Below are positions 23,470 through 36,936 of a stretch of 64,000 nt of DNA, one piece after another; positions within the stretch are counted from its first letter, which is position 1; every line of letters begins with the position of its first letter. A model generated the notes under the pieces. It did no database searches, had not been told where the DNA came from, and worked only from the letters and a program-made list of their open reading frames with translations. The stretch spans positions 124,001 to 188,000 of the forward strand of contig JAQPZY010000781.1 of the NCBI GenBank assembly GCA_029931535.1, in the 5' to 3' direction. Both the position numbers and the translations under genes were made by a program. This stretch comes from Margaritifera margaritifera. Taxonomy: Eukaryota; Mollusca; Bivalvia; Unionida; Margaritiferidae.

Positions 23470-26165
23470 ATAGTCAACCACCATACCATGACCGCCAAAG
23501 GAATGCCTAAACTCTTTTGGAACAAACAGGAATTTCAAAAGAGACCGTGTGTGGAGTTCCTGAAATGCAACACTTTAAAACGTGTCGCCCCTCGTTATCC
23601 GTTGAAAATATACCCTCAAGTCGTTCGTGGAGATCTCGTGTTTCGAGGACCTAACTTTCCAGACGGAAAATACATTCATAGCTATCATCACCAGAACCAT
23701 TTCGATGCTATTAATAGTATCACAGGATTTCTTGGATACGCATCTTATTGTGACAACTGTGACCAAAGATTTTGCAATCAGGAGCAACATATTCATTGTC
23801 GCTAAAGACATCGTGGCTGTTTAGCGGCGTCAATACCTTGTATTGCTGAAGGACAACAAAGGATTCCATGCTCTATCTGCAGACAAACATTTGTGAGTTC
23901 AGCATGTTACGAGCGACATCACATGAAACAAGCCCAACAACAGAAAAGTGCTGGCAAATTAATGACAGTGTGTCCCACCTGTTGGCCCAATGTTCGTACC
24001 AATTAGAAAAAGCCTCACGTTTGTGCATTAAAGAAATGAATTCGTCGACTTGGATCATCAATGTTATATTCAAAGATATGACAAAGAATCGAACGAATTA
24101 TTAACTGACCTAAACAAGAAAAAGAAACGATTTTTTTATACTTTGAATGTTCTGATGAAACTGGAATTCACATTCCTAACTTTTGTGGCGTCTCATCGCT
24201 CTAGCAGCAACTGTATTAAGGAACTTTTATTTTATCACTCTCGGAATTGTAGCGTAATTCTAGGGGGACGTGAAAAGATATTTCGTGACTCTCATACCGT
24301 TTTGATTTTGCTGAGTGGGTTTTAGAGACCACGGACGAAGAGGAGTTGAATCATTACGGGAAGTGTCATGAATGCGCAAGAGACATTGCTTACATGTTCT
24401 CGGGATACGACGGACAATATTTGTGAAATATGTTTCAGCACAAGACACCGAATTTCTAAAAGTAACCATGAATGGAGTCAAAATCATTTACATGAAAATG
24501 GAAAAAGTACAGTTCAAAGATTCCATGACTTAATTGGTCATGCCTTTGAGTAGAATGTCTCAAACGTTTGGAATGACCCCGATAGTTTGCGAACAGAACA
24601 ACGAGAGCTTTCTACGCCTGGTCCCAACTTTACTCTTCAGACCCTTTTGATTTTCAAGAAGAGATGTTGAAATATTGTCGATCCGATGTGGACATTTTAC
24701 GACGTATTGTGGAAAATTTCGACAGTTATTTATGGATCACGGAGGTATCGATCCCTTGAAATACGCTTCTGCAAATGCCAAAGCGTGTCGATTAGTGTAC
24801 CTAAAGAAGCTTATGCCCGAGAACAACAGGCCATCATACAATCTCAGTCCTATAAATGTGTCAGGCGTTGATATTCAGCCAAAGTTTTACATTGGCTACC
24901 TGCGTGGGGAAGTCAAGAAAAGTGGATAGAACATGCTAGAAATGGTGTAGAAAAAAAGATTCGATCTTATTTCGTGGATGACTGGGATTTAGAAAACCCA
25001 CGACGCCATACAGAGTTTGGAAAGTCAAGGATATGAAGTTTTAGAAATAAGGAAACACGACTACGATCGACGTTTCAAAACAGATTCAGAATTTTGACGC
25101 ATCGTCGAAGACAACGATGTTGTCGACATCGAACCTTTGAATTCGATGACAGCTTGTTTGGAGGCCGAACCAATAATTCACGCTTGCTGTACAAAGCCGA
25201 CGAATCTCAAGGAGAACAAATCAAATGCAATAATGTGTGTTCATTGTATTCTTGGGTGTGTAAACATGCTCGATTTCCTACCGGTCACAATGAAATGTGA
25301 CCAAACACATCGACGTCGAACACATTTGTCAATACGAAGGTTTGATCAAATGTAAAATTCTTCCACCGATGAACTTATACACTACAGTGTTGACCTCATC
25401 ATTGCCACAGAAAACTGATGTTCCTTTATGTCGTGCATGTGCTGAAACGTGTAGTCGGAACCAACCTTGTTGCCACGATGACCACGAACGCGTTTTGAAC
25501 GTGGGTGAGTGTCGAATTATTTCATGCACTCGATCGTGGATCCCGATTGTTACAAGTGTACGAACTTTGGCACTTTCTTACCACAGAACAATACCAACAG
25601 GACAATGATTCGAACCCAGGCATTTTTGCCGTCTACGTCAAAGAGTTTCCGAAATTAAAACAAGAAGCCAGCGGCTATCTCATATGGATGTAAAACTCCA
25701 GAAAAAAATTAAAACAACAGTACCGATTCTTAGAAGGCATCACTTTGGAATATGTATAACAGAAGTCATGCTGAATTGTTGTGGGTGAAACGATCTCAAC
25801 ATCCGATATTGGCATAGACCGAATACTTGGTAGATCCAAGTCAATACTTTCAGCTCATCGACGATAAAGGAAAATTTATTAAACACGTAGAAATAATACG
25901 CGAAGATTTGATCTTGGTGAATTACTAAGAGGTCATGGAGTTTGTTCCTCCTGACGAGTTTGGCAATGTCATCATTGCTGCTTTCGTGACACCCATGCTC
26001 GTTTAAAATTGTATTTGGCGTTGCAACCTTATGGAGACCGCGTCCTTAACTTTGACACCGATAGTTGCATGTATATCGATCGTTCGGATGCTATCACCCT
26101 CGGATTGAAGACGGACGGTTAGGAGCGTTGACCGAAGAACATCCCGACTACACTATTCTCAGCTT
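23470..26165 (+). pseudogene. Family B DNA polymerase relic (A2)
   Basis: Frames in order on +: GISKETVCGVPEMQ near 23530 and IYPQVVRGDLVFRG near 23610; a Cys-rich zinc-finger region (CDNCDQRFCNQEQHIHC, then CSICRQTF) to 23890; an exonuclease-like stretch to 24620; HGGIDPLKYASANAKACRLV near 24740 (family: ...TIASAC...); LIKCKILPPMNLYTTVL and PLCRACAETC near 25340-25450; LKQEASGYL near 25660; and NFDTDSCMYIDRS near 26055. The last retains the DTDS motif C. Many stops and frameshifts occur. The C-terminal ~100 residues seen in copy B are missing: similarity passes straight from about 26160 into the region upstream of the BIR domain. The N-terminus before the zinc fingers is also lost. Confidence 0.9.
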
Positions 26166-26194
26166 TGCAGGGCCTCTCTCCGTTATCCGTGTCG

Positions 26195-26545
26195 TTTATG
26201 TGGATCGTCATCCAAACACTCACAAGTCATTCTTGTCACCCATACAAAAAAATACTTGTTTCCCGTGGCTTTGCCTGGCTATGAAGATTTTACCAGTTGA
26301 TTCCACGCGTTCAATGAGAGATGACCCAAATATCTGGCAGGACCCACTCACAAATTTTTAGCGAGAGCAAGATTTGTCTATTTGGGTCAAGGAGACCAAA
26401 TACAGTGTTTCAGTTGTGGTATAAAACTCCACGAATGAGAGTATGAACACATAGCTTATCTTGACCATTCCAGGTGGTTTCCACGCTGTCGTTACGTTCA
26501 ATTGGTGGGTGCAGAATATGAGTCCACTTGGATATTTTAGTTGAG
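26195..26545 (+). pseudogene. BIR-domain (IAP-type) protein relic (A2)
   Basis: Reading through frame changes, YLFPVALPGYEDF is followed by a BIR core: KFLARARFVYLGQGDQIQCF, then SCGIKLHE, a stop where the family has Trp, YEHIAYLDH and RWFPRCRYVQLVG. The zinc ligands fit C-x2-C-x16-H-x6-C exactly. BIR domains bind caspases or IAP antagonists, or act with RING ligases, in control of apoptosis. Here a single BIR is seen without a RING. Stops near 26285, 26300 and 26437 show the copy is dead. It sits between polymerase and ATPase just as in copy B, so it was part of the element and not a chance neighbour. Confidence 0.87.
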
Positions 26546-26853
26546 AAGAGGAATCGTAGTTGCCCTGCTGATGAGGTGTCCTATGTGTGTTAATGATTGA
26601 ATTTTTCGGATTTCGTTTACCACAGATATTCTGTGGCAAATTGAACACAAGTGCATGCAAAGACAGCCACAACTTTATCTGTGCACGAAAACTCACCGTG
26701 TTAAAAGTGCAACGATTAGTGATGAATACAAATCTATCTCTATGTGAAGAAGAAATCGGTCGTACTTTATCTACTTTTCATACTTACCAAGAGTGTGTAG
26801 CTAGTTACGTATACCAACAGATTTACGACTGGAAGGATGTACGTGACTGGTAA
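26546..26853 (+). pseudogene. Conserved unknown gene upstream of ATPase (A2)
   Basis: The 3' part is open (26587-26853, 88 codons) and ends CEEEIGRTLSTFHTYQECVA, then YQQIYDWKDVRDW. The B copy (44954-45214) ends CEKEIRRTVSTLHTYQE, then HQQTYAWKDVRD, so the two are homologous. HNFICARK also matches NQNFICARK in B. No known domain was recognised; length, position before the ATPase and absence of membrane segments are all that can be said. Its conservation between two elements argues for a real viral gene. Confidence 0.65.
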
Positions 26854-26962
26854 AGTCTTGGATTCAACGCTTGAAAACAAGAGGTCGTTGAATATGCCAA
26901 AGACGTGTGTGACTGTTGAAAGAAAGAAAACATGAAATTTTTGTTTTGAAATGTGAACATGT

Positions 26963-27610
26963 TTGTTCTACCATGAAAATCTATTAAACATGTATAAAAT
27001 GTCTTGTGTTCTTGGTGACTGTCTCAGAATTTTACTGAGAATTATAACTGCATCCTCCGTTCTCAAAGTGAATGACGAAATGTCAGTTCGTCAAAATTGG
27101 GAGGCACTGTATCTTCGCCATCCCTTTAACATGCTAATTGCCAGATCAAGTGGTTCAGGCAAAACCGAACTCGTCAAACATGTGCTTGAACATAAGTCAT
27201 TTTTGCTCGATTGTCCTGCACAATGTATCGTGTGGTGTTACAAAGAGTGGCAATCGTCTCACACGTTACTCAAATAAAGTCAAGGAGAATACATTTCGTT
27301 TATAGAAGGAATTCCTCGCGAAGACAATGGGATCCTGTTTCACTCTAGTCAAACGCATTTCGTAATTTTCGATGACATGTTACGAGAAGATGAAGATGAT
27401 ATTCAATTTTGGTTTATACGAAAAGGACATCATCGTAATGCCAGTATTATTTACATTACTAAAAATTTATATCAACAAAGTAAAGCGCATCGCACCATCA
27501 GTCTCAATGATCATTATGTAGTTTTGTTTGATAAATCTTAAGTTCAAGTGTTGGCTAAAAAATTAGGAACGCCTTAGCTGAATTATGCTTATAACGATGG
27601 CACTACAATT
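26963..27610 (+). pseudogene. FtsK/A32-type genome-packaging ATPase relic (A2)
   Basis: HPFNMLIARSSGSGKTELVK near 27120-27180 is a Walker A loop (GSGKT), followed by IVWCYKEWQSS. After a stop at 27275, THFVIFDDML near 27355-27385 is Walker B, then FWFIRKGHHRNASIIYITKN, which is the sensor region of A32-like ATPases, and NYAYNDGT. Proteins of this family pump DNA into capsids of Mavericks, adintoviruses and larger DNA viruses. Stops at about 27275, 27541 and 27575 break it. Immediately after NDGT the sequence changes to integrase similarity with no intervening genes, unlike copy B, so about 2.5 kb of gene content was deleted here. Confidence 0.93.
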
Positions 27611-27720
27611 CTGGTCATGCAGCTAGCTACGGAGGAATCAAAAAGTTGTATCGTGCAGCCAAAACCAAACTCAAAAGTCAACGTCTGCATGACGCACAAC
27701 ACTAACAAAGACGACAACGC
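27611..27720 (+). pseudogene. Integrase N-terminal scrap (A2)
   Basis: One frame reads SYGGIKKLYRAAKTKLKSQ, matching GYGGIRKLYRAAKRKLK near the N-terminus of the integrase of copy B (about 41,900 on -). The catalytic core is missing downstream, where AT-rich sequence and a TA tract follow until the chromodomain at 28740. Confidence 0.8.
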
Positions 27721-28148
27721 GTACGATAACGAAAGCATTTTTGGTGTGTTACGACTAGGGGTAAATGTAACAAAAGAAAAGACTCAAACAAGCTTTCAAG
27801 ATTTAAAATACAAATATTTAATTTCCTAAAATATTAAAATATTTCAACAAACAATCAAAGTGAAAGAATTAAAAATAACTTACAGTATAGAATATTCTTA
27901 AAAGTCCTAAATTGTTCTAAAGTTCACTGATCCGGAAGTTAATCCAAATATTCCGAATGAAGTAGGTTCCGAATGAAAAATTCACTGTACTGATGTACTA
28001 ACAAGAATCGGTTATATACAATTGTTATAAATTCCAAATAGTCCTTGTGAATATGGAATATCACAAGTTCTAGAAATTTTTCCGATAATTCCACGGAGCT
28101 GTATAATTATTAAAGTTTAAGAAACAGCACTAAATCCTAAATGTACTG

Positions 28149-28271
<123 letters not shown>

Positions 28272-28739
28272 CTGAAATAGAATATCCACACACAAAGTGA
28301 ACCAATCTTGTTTATGACCTCTCAGGCTGAACTAACTATGAACGAATGAATAAACACAGCAATACATCCTATTATATAGCTTCTGACTGCACAAAACAGA
28401 ATAAAGAAAAACCAATTTAAACTGTATTGTGACTTAAAAACAATTTAATCCTTCTAGATTACAACCATCTCCGAACCAATCATAAACTGCGTTACACCGC
28501 TAAAGTACCTATGCACTAACGTTTTTTGCAGTCAATAAAGTATTGACTCTTAATGGAATCATAGAATCTAGGTCAGAAGTTCAACTCTCACGCGCTAAAT
28601 CACGTGATATACTAATGATACAAGCGACAATATTTCGCAAGTCCAATGTACTGAGTCACATTGAAATACCGTATATGTACTTTCTGCAAGACGACAGCTG
28701 TTAGACTATTATGCAGAGATCATAAAACTATACCATTAT

Positions 28740-28897
28740 TTAAAAACGAAATAATACATAATTCCGTAACAGGTGGAAGAACACGTAAAGAGCGAAAACA
28801 TCGTATCCAAGGAGTTAAAGTCCGTTGGGAAGGATATCCGCCCAGCTTGGATTCTTGGATTACAGCTTCACAAGTCATTGCCCATAAAAAGAAGTAG
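28740..28897 (+). pseudogene. Integrase C-terminal chromodomain (A2)
   Basis: The frame reads GGRTRKERKHRIQGVKVRWE, then GYPPSLDSWITASQVI, the second strand and C-terminal helix region of a chromodomain (VKW-x-GYP-x-x-x-x-SW). Copy B has the matching segment at the end of its integrase. Chromodomains on integrases bind modified histone tails and can steer integration into particular chromatin. The first aromatic-cage part is missing here. Confidence 0.85.
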
Positions 28898-28908
28898 CAG
28901 TCACAAAC

Positions 28909-28975
28909 ATGCCGTTAAACAGTGCATCACTTTCTACGAGTTCATCTCTAAGAACTGCAAACTACAGTATAATCT
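28909..28975 (+). pseudogene. Start of small post-integrase gene (A2)
   Basis: atgccgttaaacagtgcatc and the next ~45 bases align with the start of the small membrane-protein gene that follows the integrase in copy B (atgccgttaaatacagctac from 40832 on -). Similarity stops near 28975, where LINE-like sequence on the other strand begins. Confidence 0.6.
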
Positions 28976-29640
28976 TTTCAACGATCAGTTTGGTAAAGCA
29001 CTGGACAAAAATCAAACCCAGTGCAGAGTACAAAACTGTAGAAAAGGTATTTCAAACGATTATACGATCAAGGAGTGTTGCAGAAGTGCTGTCACACGTG
29101 GATTCATCTATGATATTCGTCATATTATCTTTGACTCTTATGTCAGTCAGATCATGTAAACGATTATCAATTAGGTACTCATTTAAATCACTGGGAATAA
29201 TACTATTTTCCCGCACATTTAGGGCCTGTTCGATGGAGTTGTTGAAACCATCTTTTGGTTCTCAGATGGGTAAGTTGTTATGAGAAGAAAAAGTCTACCT
29301 GTAACTTACATTTCAACATATTGAGGTATCAATATTTCCATAATCAAATGCAGGACAGTTAGTATAGAGAATCTTCTCTGTTATGTAGGCCATAACTTCC
29401 ACTCCATATCTGTTACTCTAGTATCGGATTGGTGTATATTCACCTGACAGAATCAAGTCATGACGAGACACATCTGAGTCAAGGTGCGATTTCGTTAGCA
29501 CAATAATATCGAAATAATTTATTTCGTTTTCTATATCATGCACTATCTAAATACTATTTTCAAAAATCAGTAGAGCTAACGTATTCAAAGAAATATGTAT
29601 CCGAACCAGAACTACTAGTTAATGTTCTTATATTCAAGTT
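28976..29640 (-). mobile_element. LINE endonuclease-domain fragment
   Basis: On the - strand, ENEINYFDIIVLTKSHLDSD near 29500-29560, HDLILSGEYTPIR and YGVEVMAYITEKI follow the APE-type endonuclease pattern (FDII-L-E-x-x-L, D-x-x-GGGV-x-x-Y). Further along, MTNIIDESTCDSTSATLLDR near 29080-29140 matches the T-R/P-T-C-x-x-x-x-x-S-L-I/L-D block. Catalytic positions are altered and frames shift. It appears to have inserted at, or truncated, the right end of piece A2. Confidence 0.75.
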
Positions 29641-32982
<3,342 letters not shown>

Positions 32983-33083
32983 CGATTAGTAGCTCAGTTG
33001 TTAGCGTGCCTCACTCGAGACAAGAAGGGTGCGTGTTTGAGTCCTGCCCAGACAAGTATGGGTCTGCTCGTGTGGTGTGTCTA

Positions 33084-33127
<44 letters not shown>

Positions 33128-33140
33128 GTTGTTGTTGTTG
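32983..33140 (+). repeat. tRNA-derived SINE with ATT tail
   Basis: tagtagctcagttgttagcg (A-box-like D arm) and gtgtttgagtcctgccc (B-box-like T arm) lie about 45 bases apart, giving a tRNA-like head. This is followed by unrelated sequence and an ATT/GTT microsatellite at 33087-33140 that would be the 3' tail. Confidence 0.65.
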
Positions 33141-33287
33141 TTATTAAAGGTATAGCCTAGGTGTGTAAATGTTCGGAGGCAATTGCGATTGTGATGGTCT
33201 GAATTTCAATATATAGTCCGACATGTCTGAGAGAAACTTACTTTTTGAATACTGGTCATGATTTCTCTCTGACCCACATTCCCTAAT

Positions 33288-33290
<3 letters not shown>

Positions 33291-33374
<84 letters not shown>
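33291..33374. repeat. (TA)n microsatellite
   Basis: TA repeat of about 84 bp just upstream of the first exon of the host gene. Confidence 0.95.
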
Positions 33375-33379
<5 letters not shown>

Positions 33380-33634
33380 CATATTTAGCTCCCTAACTCT
33401 TTCTGTATTCATCAAATCCATCCATGCGTACACACTGTGTGACTGACTTAATTCGCACCGGATCTCCATGACGAGCGAGAGGTTACAATTTTTACAATAA
33501 TTACTGTAATTGCTGTCAGCGCTCGATTAGTAAAGTTTCGATTCAAACAGGAACAAAGTCCTACAAGTGGACGCTAAAGTGACAATTTCAAAGAGTGTTG
33601 ACAACAAACAGTTAAAAACTTTTCCTTGAAAAAA

Positions 33635-33677
33635 ATGATTGAGAGGATATTGCTTCTTAGTTTCGCATGGAGCTTGG
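33635..33677 (+). CDS. CYYR1/Shisa-like protein, exon 1 (signal peptide)
   Basis: ATG at 33635 opens MIERILLLSFAWSL and runs into a consensus donor, gtaagt, at 33678 (phase 1). Joined to exons 2-4 the phases fit exactly (1, 2, 1) and give 154 residues: signal peptide (1-19), Cys/Tyr-rich ectodomain with Cys at 23, 33, 36, 37, 41 and 42, a membrane span at about 51-72 (IACGISGTVILLGLFIGCCI), an RRRR stop-transfer, and a Pro/Tyr-rich tail with PPPY at 133-136 and PPPPY at 147-151. This is the layout of CYYR1, Shisa and WBP1-like small membrane proteins; PPxY motifs bind WW domains such as those of Nedd4-type ubiquitin ligases. Function in this animal is unknown. Intron 1 is 22.1 kb and holds virus piece B. 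The 5' UTR and promoter were not identified. Confidence 0.85.
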
Positions 33678-34044
33678 GTAAGTAATCATAAAATATAAAC
33701 GCCAAATAACACCAGTGTATGAGATGAATTATCATCTTTTCGTGAAGGGGCGTATTATACAAAAATTCTCATTTTTTGTAACACTTCGGAGAAGTCGGGG
33801 AGGGGAGGTGTGTTTGAAGAAAACTAACCTCCTTCGTGACTGGTGATTTTGAATTTTGAACTTTTAGTTTTGAACTTTGAACTGTTAACAGAAGACGTTA
33901 TGAAATCGAATGGAAAGTCGGGTGCATTTTGAAACTATGGAACATAAGCTATTCAGAGCTTTTTCTAACGACTTAAAACACACAAAAGTCACAAATTTGC
34001 ATTTTTTTACTCTTACACACATGAATTAAAATAGACACATTATT

Positions 34045-34215
34045 ATCCCCACGCTTGAGCGGGAATATTGGGACATCCTGCTCTGTCCGTCTGTCCGTCA
34101 CCACAACTCCTCCTAAACCGCTTGGGGGAATTAATTCACAAACCTGTTATGTTGCCCATAGAGTAACTATCTGCCGGGGCATCATTGGCTCACACTCCTG
34201 GGGTTCCTGCGAGGG
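34045..34215. repeat. Probable interspersed repeat (ccccacgcttgagcggg...)
   Basis: A stretch with ccccacgcttgagcgggaat and ctgtccgtctgtccgtcacc resembles the repeat type scattered through mollusc introns. No second copy exists in this window, so the call rests on its general look. Confidence 0.35.
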
Positions 34216-34449
34216 GTCAAAGGTCAGATGTACATAAATGTGTATTACAATGTCATTTTCAAATATTTTCTGAACAAACTGTATATATACATTCAAAAAT
34301 AACCCCTGAGTTACATACATACAAACATACTCTCACCGTCTGGGGTTGGGGTAGTGAGTAGGTACTGGAAGGGGGTGTTACAGAGGGAGGATTGGAATAT
34401 ACAATAAAAATCGTTAGGATTTGCGATGGCGAGGCACTGCATTCGCATA

Positions 34450-34705
34450 TAAGTAGTAATATGTGGCACTTGGGCCCCTTAGTGGAATTAACATCTCGCC
34501 GTAGATTTATATTAGGCGGTATTCTGGCCCCTTATGGGAATTGTAATGTTAAAAAATGTCCATAGGTTTAACATTAAGCAGCACTCTGGACCCCTATGGG
34601 AATGGTAATGTTAAAAATGTCCATAGGTTTAATATGATGGGGCCAGACTGCCGCTTAAGGTTTACATTAAGTGGCACTCCAGTCCCTTAAGGGAAATGTA
34701 ATGTT
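34450..34705. repeat. ~75-bp tandem repeat, about 3.5 copies
   Basis: Blocks with gtaatgttaaaaatgtccat, then aggtttaacattaag and a gcactctggacccctatggg segment recur about every 75 bp. One copy appears partly inverted (atgatggggccagactgccg). Confidence 0.8.
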
Positions 34706-34707
34706 AA

Positions 34708-34900
34708 ACATTTAAGATACTATCCAACACACCACTTTTTGATTACTATCCAACACCCGACTTTTTGATATACTATCCAGCACACCACTTCTTGATCACT
34801 ATCCAGCACCTATTTTTATATGCTTTCCAACACACACTTTTTGATTACTATCGAGCACACACTTTGTGATATATATCGAGCACACACTTTTTGATATACT
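34708..34900. repeat. ~26-bp tandem repeat, about 7 copies
   Basis: tactatccaacacaccactt followed by tttgat repeats with point changes. Confidence 0.85.
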
Positions 34901-35054
34901 ATCCAATCCCAACCCCCCCCAACCCCGACTATCCAACGAAAATGGTAGCAGTGTTTATACACACACTATAGTGACATACATACAAACCAACTCTCACACA
35001 TAAGCAAAAGTAGGGTAGGTAGTGTCTATATACACACTATACCCACAAAACATA

Positions 35055-35059
<5 letters not shown>

Positions 35060-35142
<83 letters not shown>
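35060..35142. repeat. (CA)n microsatellite
   Basis: CA repeat of about 80 bp with two CAAA interruptions. It lies at the 3' side of the first histone-like unit on the - strand. Confidence 0.93.
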
Positions 35143-35146
<4 letters not shown>

Positions 35147-35271
35147 AACCAGAGGGGTAAGGGGTTTTAAGTTTCAGTTGGGTTGTGAACATAGACATAG
35201 TCACACACCAACCCAACATACAAACACATATTTTGGCAATGAGTAGTATCTCTCTTTTCTAGAGATTTGAG

Positions 35272-35287
35272 TGCCCGTGAAAGGGCC
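35272..35287 (-). terminator. Degenerate histone-type 3' stem-loop, unit 1
   Basis: On the - strand this reads ggccctttcacgggca. It is positionally equivalent to the perfect stem-loop of unit 2, but only the inner four pairs (gccc/gggc) remain. The flanking tctctagaaaagaga downstream is conserved with the other two units. Confidence 0.5.
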
Positions 35288-35453
35288 ATTGGGTATTGTC
35301 CTGGATCATGAATGTTTATTGATATCAAGGAGAACTGCACCTCTCTGATCCGGCTCGACAACAATGACACATCTTGTCCAAGCATTCTTTCTAGCTTCTG
35401 ACGGAGACAGTCAGCCTAAAAGGAAGCTCGTTGGCTCCTTCTCACAATCGTCT

Positions 35454-35747
35454 TCACCTTCTAATCAGGGGTCCAGTCTTTATCCCCCTCTGCCTTATTT
35501 TCTCCTGGACCCTCATCCAGTGGGCACTGAGGTGTGGGAATTCCTTCTCTCTCCTCTCCCGCTCTTTTGCCCTCTTCCCATCCGCTTTGATCTTCGCCAC
35601 TTCTTCTTCCATCACTTCTCTGACGAACTCCTTTGCTATTCGTAAAAAGGTCGTCTCCCTCTTTAAATGCTGCTTGTGGGGGTAACACTTTATTTCCTCC
35701 ACCCGACCCAGGAGGTCCTCTACTCTCTCCATCAAACTTGCTTCCAT
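35454..35747 (-). CDS. Charged coiled-coil-like protein, unit 1
   Basis: A 97-codon open frame, MEASLMERVEDLLGRVEEIK..., rich in Glu, Lys and Arg with heptad-like spacing (FLRIAKEFVREVMEEEVAKI). Unit 2 (36209-36545) has a related stretch, FLKIAQDLVEQVLLEEI. Upstream on - is a TATA-like box (tataaagcgg at about 35838) and a conserved start-region motif, ttcatcgtcgac; downstream lies the degenerate stem-loop at 35272. No known domain is visible. The next downstream frame after the stop remains partly open, so the original protein may have been longer. Being part of a repeated unit with conserved promoter and 3' end suggests a real former gene, possibly carried by virus B. Confidence 0.5.
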   Translation of the reverse strand: MEASLMERVEDLLGRVEEIKCYPHKQHLKRETTFLRIAKEFVREVMEEEVAKIKADGKRAKERERREKEFPHLSAHWMRVQEKIRQRGIKTGPLIRR

Positions 35748-35832
35748 TCATTTTCCAACTCTGCAGTGCTGGCTAGCCATTCATCTTTGCGAACGAGTCG
35801 ACGATGAACGGCAAAACTGGATAGCGCACCGC

Positions 35833-35838
35833 TTTATA
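35833..35838 (-). promoter_or_regulatory. TATA-like box, unit 1
   Basis: tataaagcggtgcg on the - strand is conserved with unit 2 (36584-36589) in sequence and in distance to the ttcatcgtcgac start-region motif, about 25-30 bases further on. Confidence 0.5.
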
Positions 35839-36162
35839 ACGCTTTAAGCGCGGCCGTGAAGGAAAACACCCCTCCGATTCGATACGCTGGCGTGGAGGAA
35901 AATATGATGTAGTACAGAATGCAAAATCAACAGAAATTGCGCAGATCTAAAATATACTATCCTTCTTATTTTTCACATAGGTTTAACATGAAACAAGGGT
36001 TTTGGTGTTTATACAGACAGACTATACCCACAAATACACTATTACACAGAGGTAGAAGGGGTTTAAGTTTTGTTCTATGTGGAAGACATAGACATACACA
36101 AACACATAAACAAAAACTGGCAATTAATGTTTAGTATCATCTCTTTTCTAAGAGATGTGGAT

Positions 36163-36178
36163 GGCCCTGAAAAGGGCC
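36163..36178 (-). terminator. Perfect histone-type 3' stem-loop, unit 2
   Basis: On the - strand ggccct-tttc-agggcc forms a 6-bp stem with a TTTC loop, preceded by caaccaaac and followed by catccacatctcttagaaaa, with a purine-rich aagagat further on. This matches the replication-dependent histone mRNA 3' end (6-bp stem, UUUC-type loop, CAA-rich 5' flank, ACCA-like 3' flank, purine-rich downstream element), with base pairs that differ from the common GGCUCU/AGAGCC but keep pairing. Such ends are bound by SLBP and cut by the U7 snRNP instead of being polyadenylated. Confidence 0.7.
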
Positions 36179-36208
36179 GTTTGGTTGTCGTCCTGGACTG
36201 TTGAGATG

Positions 36209-36545
36209 TTAACGTCGACGATATTTATGACGGGTAGGTCTCGCCATGGGCTTCACTACAGCGCAGGGTATTCTCTTCCTGTAGGAGATAGGGGCCTCAT
36301 CTGTCTCCATCTTCCATTCTTCCACCTCTTCTCCCTTTTGCTCCTGCTGTTTCTTTTCCCTTTTCAGCTGTTATGTTCTTATCTCCTCAAGCAGGACTTG
36401 TTCCACAAGGTCTTGGGCTATTTTGAGGAAAATGGTGATCTTCTTCTCCATTTTCCACTCAATGAGATGGTTCCTTATCGTGTTCATGTGCACGATGGCA
36501 TAGGGTAACTTCCTAATATTTCGCTCAATTTATTATGAGTTTGCT
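36209..36545 (-). pseudogene. Charged coiled-coil-like protein, unit 2
   Basis: After a frameshift near 36510 the - strand reads LPYAIVHMNTIRNHLIEWKM, then EKKITIFLKIAQDLVEQVL, one internal stop near 36370, a Lys/Glu/Gln-rich stretch, and ends PTRHKYRRR with a stop at 36209. The stop lies 31 bases before the perfect stem-loop, as short as in histone mRNAs. It is a tandem paralogue of unit 1 (about 0.75-0.9 kb away, same strand). I do not recognise a domain, and it is not a core histone. Confidence 0.5.
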
Positions 36546-36583
36546 TGGTCGACGATGAGTGGCAAGAGTGGTGAACGCACCGC

Positions 36584-36589
36584 TTTATA
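36584..36589 (-). promoter_or_regulatory. TATA-like box, unit 2
   Basis: tataaagcggtgcgttcacc on the - strand, conserved with unit 1. Upstream, accgaatcggagtt is also shared between the two units. The + strand frame of 75 codons here is a by-product of this conserved promoter region. Confidence 0.5.
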
Positions 36590-36936
36590 TGGTAGAAGCA
36601 AGGACGTTAAGGAACAAAAAACTCCGATTCGGTACGCGGACGTGAAAGAAAAAATTCTTGTTTTTTTACAAAGATTGACAGAAAGAATGAAAGAGGATGT
36701 CAGCACAATTGGTGGGGCAAAAACTAAACAATTTTTAATAATAATAAGAAGCTTCTCTAACTCAAACATGAATAAAAACTGACAAATTAAACATGAACGT
36801 ATTTACAAAGTTGACTAAGTTGTGGAGTCAGACTTGACTTCCAATGGTCATCTACTAATGTGTTATTTTGCCATCGACGCACACTACGTTTCTGAGCTAA
36901 AGAAAACATATAGCCATAATGTTCACAAAATCACCT

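Noticed and set aside
35200..36590. A histone gene, given the stem-loop
   Set aside because: The reading frames upstream of the stem-loops have no histone fold motifs; only the 3' end and promoter layout are histone-like.
36555..36782. A + strand gene opposite unit 2 (75-codon frame)
   Set aside because: The paralogous position at 35.8 kb has an early stop, and the conserved part coincides with the TATA-like promoter region of the - strand units.
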